DNA of 33,712 bases. Origin: DATJPR01 sp035506295. Lineage in GTDB: Bacteria; Bacteroidota; Ignavibacteria; UBA10030; UBA6906. Below the pieces are notes generated by a model, which was not told where the DNA came from, did no database searches, and worked only from the letters and a program-made list of their open reading frames with translations. Shown in pieces: positions 25,470 to 32,700 of the stretch. How positions within the stretch are numbered: the stretch's first letter is position 1; each line of letters opens with the position of its first letter. The stretch lies in assembly GCA_035506295.1 (NCBI GenBank), contig DATJPR010000257.1, positions 1-33,712 of the forward strand, in the 5' to 3' direction. Made by a program: the position numbers and the translations under genes.

Positions 25470-25664
25470 ATGAACCGATGGTACTCCAATATGGATGTCC
25501 TACTGGCAATCGGCATGCTTGCGCTGAGTGTGTCGATCGTGATTGAGCGGTATATCCCGCACGGCGACCTCAGCGACTTCTTTCAGGGCGTACTGGTGGG
25601 AATTTCGATCGTGGCAAATGTCATTGCGATATACAGAATGTCGTTCCGTACGAGGCGGTTGTAG
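25470..25664 (+). CDS. Small two-helix membrane protein of unknown function
   Basis: 64 aa with two membrane segments (DVLLAIGMLALSVSIVIE, about 9-26, and FFQGVLVGISIVANVIAIY, about 37-55), joined by a charged loop with RYIPHGDLSD and ending in an arginine-rich tail (RMSFRTRRL). The hydrophobic pattern, a GAGG upstream of the ATG and an isolated position make it a credible gene despite its size. Small membrane proteins with an 'I/P-x-x-D-x-x-x-G-x-x-x-G' second helix occur in many bacteria without assigned function. It is not obviously tied to any neighbour. Confidence 0.6.
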   Translation: MNRWYSNMDVLLAIGMLALSVSIVIERYIPHGDLSDFFQGVLVGISIVANVIAIYRMSFRTRRL

Positions 25665-25745
25665 GTAAGAAGAATGGCAAGCGGGAACCCGGAGGCTCTT
25701 TCCGTTCAGACAACCGTCCAGAGCATCCTGCCTCCGAGTGCGCGA

Positions 25746-25928
25746 CTAGTGGATCGACGGATACCACACTGCAAGGCCGTACCAGGCCGCGAGAAGTCCA
25801 CAAAGCGCGAGGATCCACAACACCGTCCGGTCACCGATGATCGGTCTCTCGTCAGGCGAGGGGTTGTCGGAGGATAGGAGGTGTGAGGCGAGGTCAGGAA
25901 TAAAGGGAATGGATCTCGTCGTTTTCAT
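25746..25928 (-). CDS. Small single-helix membrane protein of unknown function
   Basis: 60 aa from the ATG at 25928, with GGGGAG nine bases upstream. The frame stays open to 25991 but that extension is coded by a tandem repeat and is unlikely to be real. The N-terminal ~35 residues are polar (SIPFIPDLASHLLSSDNPSPDER in part), then one membrane helix (VLWILALCGLLAAWYGLAVWY) reaches almost to the end. Tail-anchored layout. It converges on the 64-aa membrane gene, whose stop is 82 bases away. No family recognised. Confidence 0.5.
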   Translation of the reverse strand: MKTTRSIPFIPDLASHLLSSDNPSPDERPIIGDRTVLWILALCGLLAAWYGLAVWYPSIH

Positions 25929-25950
25929 TACATCGAGCTCCCCGTTCATC

Positions 25951-26000
25951 GAGCAACAATAGTCATTGAGTACTAGAGCAACAATAGTCATTGAGTATTA
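25951..26000. repeat. 25-bp direct tandem repeat, two copies
   Basis: GAGCAACAATAGTCATTGAG plus TACTA (25951-25975) is followed directly by the same 20 bases plus TATTA (25976-26000). The 25-bp units differ at one base. The repeat lies 22 bases upstream of the 60-aa gene (minus strand) and 260 bases upstream of the DUF169 gene (plus strand), inside the divergent region 25929-26257. It could be a duplicated regulator-binding site or a slippage product. Confidence 0.8.
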
Positions 26001-26095
26001 CATGATGATCAGCCTCGCATTATCAAAAGGTTAAATCTTTGCTTTGTTGAAATAGACAACATGAACGTTTGCGATGAATCCCGGCTTCAACGATC

Positions 26096-26124
26096 TTGAT
26101 TTTCTTGGTACACTATTGTAGTAT
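26096..26124 (+). promoter_or_regulatory. Sigma-70-like promoter for the DUF169 gene
   Basis: TTGATT at 26096-26101, a 17-base spacer, then TAGTAT at 26119-26124. Both boxes are close to consensus. Predicted start is about 26131, giving a leader of about 125 bases before the ATG at 26258. Confidence 0.5.
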
Positions 26125-26257
26125 CTGATGGCGGAGTATCCGCATTTACCCGTATATATCGCATACCTCATCTCCTCAGCGTTCTCCTGCTTTCGTTCTT
26201 TCACTACCACGATATTCTCCGAAACCTCAATCCCTGAGTTCGCTATCAGGCAAGCTC

Positions 26258-27025
26258 ATGAATAGTAAGATCTCATCAGCCCTACGATTCGAAAAATACC
26301 ACCCTATCGGGGTCTATCGTACAAACGACAGGCCTGCAAATGCCCTTCAGTTCAAGGAGAATTGCTGGGGCTGCGTCGCGGCGATGATCGTCGCGGCATG
26401 CAAAGGACGGACGGCGGTCTTCGATAGGGACACATTCGGCTGTGTCGGAGGGGGAGTCGGGCTCGGCTTTGGCAACCAGTACGTGTCGTTTCCGATTGAA
26501 GCACTGCTGTCGACCGGCGACGGAGGGAGATGCGATGTCCAGAATCGTCGATCGCACCTCGCGGAAGGAGAACGCTATTTCGAAACTCCGGATTTGGCGC
26601 GTCGATTTCTTGACGCACTACCGATGAGGGATGTGCCGACGGAATTCGTCGCCTTCAAGCCCCTTGCCGAGGTAGAAATGCAGAACCCTCCGGCCCTCGT
26701 GCTCTTTCTCGCAAACGCTGACCAGCTCTCGGCCCTTCTCGTGCTGGCAAACTACCACCGCGCCAAGCGCGACAACGCCATCGCCCCGTTCGGCGCCGGC
26801 TGCCATTCGATTCTCTACGGCTTCGCGGAAGAAGAAAGCGACTCTCCGAGGGCGGTGATCGGATTCACCGACATCAGCGTGCGGAAACTCGTCGAGAGCG
26901 AGATCCTCTCTTTGACGGTGCCGTGGAAACTGTTTCTGGAGATGGAGCAGAACGTCAAGGGGAGCTTTCTGGAGATGGACCAATGGCAGGGGGTTCTTGA
27001 CCGCCGAGGCCAAAATGTCCGATGA
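26258..27025 (+). CDS. DUF169 family protein
   Basis: 255 aa, no signal peptide or membrane segment. Early landmarks of the DUF169 family are visible: PIGVY near residue 16, FKENCWGCVAAMIVAACKGRTAVFD read as a short Cys-containing segment (C38, C41 region), then a glycine-rich FGCVGGGVGLGFG. Later CHSILYGF and AVIGFTDISVRKL fit the conserved core. The clustered cysteines suggest a metal or Fe-S site, which is inference; the family has no established function and is common in anaerobes and methanogens. The gene stands alone with its own promoter and converges on the dioxygenase gene, 52 bases away. Confidence 0.78.
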   Translation: MNSKISSALRFEKYHPIGVYRTNDRPANALQFKENCWGCVAAMIVAACKGRTAVFDRDTFGCVGGGVGLGFGNQYVSFPIEALLSTGDGGRCDVQNRRSHLAEGERYFETPDLARRFLDALPMRDVPTEFVAFKPLAEVEMQNPPALVLFLANADQLSALLVLANYHRAKRDNAIAPFGAGCHSILYGFAEEESDSPRAVIGFTDISVRKLVESEILSLTVPWKLFLEMEQNVKGSFLEMDQWQGVLDRRGQNVR

Positions 27026-27077
27026 GAACGTCGGTGCGCTGCATAACCCGCCGCGGACTGCTCGTGTGCAGACACTT

Positions 27078-27899
27078 CTAATCTTCTCTTGAGTACAGGA
27101 GGGGATGCATCGCGCCTTCTGCGACATCCCCGGGGCGAACCCCCGGGAAGAATTCCTCCAGGTCCCTCCGGCGATGTTCGTGATTGGTCGTCATGATGCG
27201 GGTACCGTCTTCATAGTAGATGATCGCGAGGGCCTCCCTTCGTTCCTCGCTTTCATTCGCGAGAGCGGCGTGAAGAAGATCTCCCGAGTGGAACGACGCG
27301 TCGCCTGCCTTCATCGCATAACTCATCACCGGCATGTTGTGATCGTGGATAATCCGCTTGAACAGTTCATCGGCTTCGTACGACGGAGAGACCTCGGGAA
27401 ATTGTCCCGCGCGGTGGGTTCCTGACGCGAATCGCATGACTCCCATGTTGAGATGGATGTCGCCGAGCGCGAGCCACAGTTTGATAGTGTGGTGCGTCGA
27501 CAAAGGCCAGTTGTAGTGGTCCTTGTGCCATGGCGTCGGCGCCCCGCCCGGTTCTTTCAGGAGGGCTTCATCGTGATAGAGGCGGACCCGCTCGACGCCC
27601 ATAAGCACCGCAGCAAGTCGGGCGAGCCTCCTGGAAAACACCAGCGACCGGACTTCTTCGTTCTGTTCCCAGACGTTTGCCGTTTGGTGGAACAGGGGCA
27701 TCGAAACCTCTGGTGACACGCGTATGCTTCGGACCTTTGCCCTCTGCGCCAAAATGTCACGAACAAGCTCTCGATAATGACCGACCTCTGCGGGCGGAAC
27801 GACTCCCCGGAGGAGGATGTGCCCATCCCGTCGATACTGCGCAACGAGGGTTGCGGGGACGGGATACGCTTCCGTCAGATCGAATGTGAGAGTTTCCAT
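27078..27899 (-). CDS. Phytanoyl-CoA dioxygenase (PhyH) family Fe(II)/2-oxoglutarate oxygenase
   Basis: 273 aa from the ATG at 27899, which has a strong GGAGGAG eight bases upstream; the frame is open 25 codons further but that start lacks a ribosome site. The fold is read from FDLTEAYPVP, RRDGHILLRGVVPPAEV (family-typical entry), then the iron triad: H125 and D127 in PTPWHKDHYNWPL and H210 in SGDLLHAAL. The 2-oxoglutarate-binding arginine is likely R220 or R221 in ESEERREALAIIYY. It should hydroxylate a small organic substrate using O2, 2-oxoglutarate and Fe(II). The substrate cannot be read from sequence. An O2-using enzyme beside a Qmo/Hdr-type redox operon is a mixed metabolic context. 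Confidence 0.85.
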   Translation of the reverse strand: METLTFDLTEAYPVPATLVAQYRRDGHILLRGVVPPAEVGHYRELVRDILAQRAKVRSIRVSPEVSMPLFHQTANVWEQNEEVRSLVFSRRLARLAAVLMGVERVRLYHDEALLKEPGGAPTPWHKDHYNWPLSTHHTIKLWLALGDIHLNMGVMRFASGTHRAGQFPEVSPSYEADELFKRIIHDHNMPVMSYAMKAGDASFHSGDLLHAALANESEERREALAIIYYEDGTRIMTTNHEHRRRDLEEFFPGVRPGDVAEGAMHPLLYSRED

Positions 27900-28224
27900 G
27901 AGTCGCTCCTCCGATGAAAAAGCATCGTCGGCAATCCTTGCATCCGTCGGTTTTCGATATACAGCAGTGGGCAAGGGGTACTCGAGGGAGGATCCGGTGG
28001 GTCGTCAGGGTGGGTTATCGCACGAACTCGCTCGGCGGCTCTCTGGAATCTGCTCCGAGGCCTTCACGGCTGTCCGTGCACGAATGTAGCTCCGCTTTTG
28101 TCCGAAATCAAGAGGTGAACGATCTACGGCCGCCGCGTGACTATTCCTCCGGCTTTCATGCCGCGTGGATTGGAATTCCGCACAAATCCGGCAAATTCTT
28201 CGAGAGCGGGAAGGTCACCGGGTC

Positions 28225-28253
28225 TTGACAAACCGCTTGTGATTCGCTAGTTT
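28225..28253 (+). promoter_or_regulatory. Candidate promoter of the qmoC-like operon
   Basis: A perfect TTGACA at 28225-28230, 17-base spacer, and a weak TAGTTT at 28248-28253. If used it gives a leader of about 300 bases to the ATG at 28560, which would contain the hairpin at 28413-28437. The remainder of 27900-28559 shows no gene. Confidence 0.4.
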
Positions 28254-28412
28254 CTCGGTACACACCTTCCTCCAGCGCGTACTGCGCATTGCGCCGCGAA
28301 GATGCCTCTGATCTGCTTCTCCATGGAGTGTTGATCATGGAACCCCTTGGCAGGGAAGCGGGCATCGCGTCAGAGTCTCCAGACTCCGATCCCATCACCC
28401 ATTTCTCTCGCA

Positions 28413-28437
28413 GCAGGAGAAGGAAACTTCCTCCTGC
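28413..28437 (+). promoter_or_regulatory. GNRA-capped hairpin in the qmoC-like operon leader
   Basis: GCAGGAG (28413-28419) pairs with CTCCTGC (28431-28437), then AAG/CTT (28420-28422 with 28427-28429), with one bulged base and a GAAA tetraloop (28423-28426). It lies about 120 bases before the operon start codon. No U-tract follows, so it is not a plain terminator. Role unknown. Confidence 0.4.
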
Positions 28438-28559
28438 GCCCGGCCACTGGCAGAGGCATAGCCATAGCCATTTCTCTCATGTGAAAGATTTGCCCGATCG
28501 AATCACCGGGTAGATCCCTTTCCCATGCCGGTTCTTTGATCTGCCTGGAGGGCGACTCC

Positions 28560-29729
28560 ATGATCTCTCTCGCTGAACCAGCGTTGCTGAAAGACGTGCG
28601 ACGCTACGGTCGGTTTGACGCCAATGCCTGCCTCAACTGCGGCACCTGTTCCGTTGTCTGCGAGCTGTCCACAGACGGCGCCCCATTTCCCCGGCGTCCC
28701 ATGCACCGGGTCCTTCTCGGGTTGAAGCAATCGGTACGCGCCGGCCTTGAGCCGTGGTTGTGCCATGATTGTGGCGATTGTACTGCCGCATGTCCCCGGG
28801 AAGCGGATCCCCGTGAATCCATGGCAACACTGCGGCGCTATCTCAGCGCACAGTATGACCTGACGGGCCTGTCGTCCAGGTTGTTCCTCTCGAAGGCCTG
28901 GAGGCTCTCCGCCCTTGCGGTCACATTTCTGTTTGTCCTCGCCCTTGCCCTGGTCTACCATCTCTACTATGTGGATCTGTCCACTTCGGATCTTCTGACG
29001 ACGCCGATGGGACTGGAGCACATGTTTGATACGATCATCTATTTCACCGTCGTCGTCTATTGCTTGCCCCTTGCGTTGATGCTCATGAACGTGGTGCACA
29101 TGCATCACATGACGATGCGAAGGGATGGATCGCCCGGGATACCGGTCCGGCATTACGCCATCGAACTCTGGAAGTTCCTTCTGGAATTGACCGTCCAGCG
29201 CCGCATGCACGGATGTCCGCGTCGACCGTACAAGCGGAGATGGGCAAGACACTGGTGGATCGTCTTTGGGTTCGGGATCATCTCCGTCATCCTGATCTTC
29301 TTTTTGAGATGGTTTCAGACCGACAGTATCTATCCTGTGACTCATCCACAGCGCTGGCTGGGGTACCTCGCAACGATCGGGCTCGCGGGCGGTGCTCTCG
29401 ATATCATCATTCGCCGTGCAAGAAAAAAGGGGGACATGCATGCGTTGTCCGTATTCTCCGACTGGACACTTCCCGTCATGATCCTGCTCACGGCGCTGAG
29501 CGGCATAGCGCTCCACGTGTTCCGCTACCTGGATCTCCCGATGACGACGCACTTCGCCTATGCCGTCCACCTCGCGATCGCCGTGCCGTTGCTGGTCATT
29601 GAACTTCCCTTCGGAAAGCTTTCACATGTCCTGTATCGTCCCGTTGCCCTGTATTTTCAGGCTGTGAAGGACCGTGCAATGCAGCACGAACAATCTCAAT
29701 CGATTCACAAGGAGAATGTCGCGGCATGA
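28560..29729 (+). CDS. qmoC: QmoC-like membrane subunit: HdrC-type Fe-S domain fused to cytochrome-b-type membrane domain
   Basis: 389 aa from the ATG at 28560 (GGAGGG seven bases upstream). Residues 1-100 hold two four-cysteine cluster sets, C24-C27-C30-C34 (CLNCGTCSVVC) and C68-C71-C74-C78 (CHDCGDCTAAC), followed by PREADPRESMATLRRYL, a QmoC/HdrC hallmark. About residues 115-370 carry five or six membrane helices with several histidines (NVVHMHHMTM, GIALHVFRY, FAYAVHLAI), likely b-heme or quinone-site ligands as in HdrE/NarI-type domains. In sulfate reducers QmoC passes electrons between quinones and the HdrA-like QmoAB. Here the next gene overlaps its stop (ATGA) and encodes the HdrA-like partner. 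I see no sulfur genes in the window, so the physiological partner is open. Confidence 0.87.
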   Translation: MISLAEPALLKDVRRYGRFDANACLNCGTCSVVCELSTDGAPFPRRPMHRVLLGLKQSVRAGLEPWLCHDCGDCTAACPREADPRESMATLRRYLSAQYDLTGLSSRLFLSKAWRLSALAVTFLFVLALALVYHLYYVDLSTSDLLTTPMGLEHMFDTIIYFTVVVYCLPLALMLMNVVHMHHMTMRRDGSPGIPVRHYAIELWKFLLELTVQRRMHGCPRRPYKRRWARHWWIVFGFGIISVILIFFLRWFQTDSIYPVTHPQRWLGYLATIGLAGGALDIIIRRARKKGDMHALSVFSDWTLPVMILLTALSGIALHVFRYLDLPMTTHFAYAVHLAIAVPLLVIELPFGKLSHVLYRPVALYFQAVKDRAMQHEQSQSIHKENVAA

Positions 29730-32700
29730 CTGACCATCCGCAGCACGAGAAGATCGGCGCAGCCCTCGTTGTGGGCGGCGGGGTGGGCGCCATTCAGGCG
29801 GCACTCGATCTTGCCGAATCGGGCATCAAGGTGTATGTCGTCGAGACGAAGGCCTCCATCGGCGGCGTCATGGCCCAGCTCGACAAAACATTCCCCACGA
29901 ACGACTGTGCCATGTGCACGATTGCCCCGCGTCTTGTCGGGGTCGATCGGCACAAAGACATCGAGATCCTGACGCTCTCCGACGTCGAAACGGTGGAGGG
30001 GGCGGCCGGTCACTTTTCGGTGGTCGTGAACCGTCGTGCACGATACGTCGACGAAAGCAAGTGCACCGGATGCGGGATCTGCTTCGCAGGATGTCCGGTC
30101 GTGCTGAAAAACGACTTCGATGTCGGCCTCTCTGATCGCAAAGCGATCTACACCCTCTTCCCGCAGGCGGTCCCCAACAAGGCGGCGATCGAGATGCATG
30201 AGCGCCGCGCGTGCAATGCAGCGTGTGTGCAGGGTTGCCCCGTCCACACGAATGTGCTCGGCTATGTGAAGCACATCGCCGAAGGGAGGTTCCGCGACGC
30301 GTATCTGTTGAACAGGGAGGTCAATCCCTTCCCGTCGATCTGCGGACGAGTGTGCTATGCTCCCTGTGAGAAAGCCTGCAACCGTGGTCAGCTGGATGAG
30401 CCTTTATCGATTCGGAATCTCAAGCGGTTCGTGGCCGATCAGGTGGATATCGATTCCTTGCCCGTTCCCCACATCACCAGAACCGGGAAGAAGGTCGCGA
30501 TCATCGGCGCGGGACCTGCCGGACTTGCGGCGGCAAACGATCTCGCCCTTTCCGGCCATGACGTCGTCGTGTATGAAGCGCAGAAGGAACCGGGGGGAAT
30601 GTTGCGGTACGGAATTCCTGAGTATCGACTCCCGCGTGACATTTTGCGGAAGGAGATAGCCTACATCGAACGGCTCGGAGTGAAGCTCAACCTCGGAACG
30701 AAAATCGAAGGCGCGTTTCCACGCAGTGACTTTGACGCAGTGTTTGTCGGGGTCGGTGCGCAGGAGGGCCTTCCCCTTGATGCGGAAGGGAGCGACCTGC
30801 AGGGCGTCATGGATGGCCTTGTGTTCCTTCACGCGGTCAATACGGGCGAGCGAATTCCGGCCGTCCCGAAAGTCGCGATCATCGGCGGCGGGAACACAGC
30901 GATCGATTGCGCCAGGACGGTCAAGCGCCTTGGTGCGGCAGACGTGAGGATCGTGTACCGGCGCACGCGCAAAGAAATGCCGGCATCAGAAGATGAGATT
31001 ACCGCGGCCGAGCATGAAGGGATAGCGCTGGAGTATCTGACATTGCCGAAGCGCTTCAGCGGTGAGAAGGGCATCCTGACAGGGATGGAGTGCATCAGGA
31101 TGAGTCTTGGAGAACCCGATGCGAGCGGCCGAAGACGCCCGATTCCGATCCCCGGCTCGGAGTTCACCGTTCCGGTGGACATGGTCATCACCGGCCTCGG
31201 ACAGCGGACACAGAAGGACCTACTGCGCGATCTCGGCATCGCCATGTCAACATCAGGAACGGCGGTCATCGATCCTGGCACGGGCTCCACCAATGTGCCG
31301 GGTGTCTTTGCCGGCGGGGACGTCGTGAGCGGAGCGAGCTATGTGATTGATGCCATTGCTGCCGGGAAACGCGCAGCGCGTTCCATCAACAGCTATCTCG
31401 CAGGAGAGCCGCTGCGTCCAGAGGAACCGGACACAAAACCCGAACCGCTCAGCGATGCGAAGGTGGCGGAGTTGCGCAGGGAGTTTGCCGCCCGCAATCG
31501 GGTCGCGATGCCGGAGCTTTCACCGGCGGAACGGCGGCAGAATTTCCGCGAGGTCGCTCTCGGGTTCACGCGTGAACAAGCCATGGCCGAAGCGTCCCGG
31601 TGCCTTGCATCGAGCCTGGAGGGCTGCATCGAGTGCGGCGAGTGCGAACGTCGCTGCGGCCCGAAGGCGATCGATTACTCCCAGGAGGACGCACGGCGGA
31701 CTCTTGAAGTCGGCGCCATCATCCTCGCGCCGGGGTATGAGCCCTTCGATGCGTCGGGGAATCCCCGCCTTGGATACGGAACTTATGCGAACGTCGTCAA
31801 CGCTCTTCAGTTTGAACGGATCCTCTCTCCGTCCGGTCCGTTCGAGGGGCACATCCTGAGGCCGTCAGACAAGAAGCCGCCGAAGAGCATCGCCTTCCTG
31901 CAATGCGTCGGGTCGCGAGACGCCGAGCGGAACTACTGCTCTTCCGTGTGCTGCATGTTTGCCACCAAGGAGGCGATCATCGCGAAAGAGCACGCCGGGG
32001 AGAATCTGCGCTGCGACATTTTCTTCATGGATATCCGCGCCTACAGCAAGGGCTTTGAAGCCTATTTCGAAAGCGCAAAGAAACTCGGCGTACACTATGT
32101 CCGTTGCCGTGTACCCGTTATACAAGAACTCCCCGGATCGCGGAGCCTGAGGATCTCGTATCTCGGCGAACACGAAACAAAAGAATCGCGAGACTACGAT
32201 CTCGTGGTATTGTCGATCGGCATGCAGCCCCCCAGGGATGCCGCCGGACTTGCAAACACGTTCGGGATCGAGCTCAACGAGTTCGGCTTCTGCAAGGCTT
32301 CCTCATTCACCCCTGTTGAATCGTCGCGACCGGGGGTGTTCGTGGCAGGCCCGTTCACCGAGCCGAAGGACATCCCGGAGAGTGTCGTGCAGTGCTCGGG
32401 CGCCGCGGCGAAAGCGCTCGCTCTGCTTCAGGATGTGCGGGGTACTCTCATTCGCCCGAAAATCTATCCGAAAGAAATCGATGTCCGCGGGCAGGAGCCG
32501 CGGGTCGGGGTCTTCATATGTCATTGCGGCACAAACATCGGGGGGGTCGTTGATGTCCCCGGGGTCGTGGAATATGCCCGGACTCTTCCCGGTGTCGTGT
32601 ATGCGGAGCGCAACCTGTACACGTGCTCCAACGACACGCAGGAAAGGATCAAAGCGATCATCGTGGAACATCGACTGAACCGCGTCGTCGTGGCCTCGTG

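Noticed and set aside
26618..27127. 169-codon minus-strand open frame overlapping DUF169 and PhyH ends
   Set aside because: Composition resembles an antisense frame and it conflicts with two well-supported convergent genes.
28503..29570. 355-codon minus-strand open frame
   Set aside because: Antisense to the qmoC-like gene, whose two four-cysteine sets and membrane helices leave no doubt about the coding strand.
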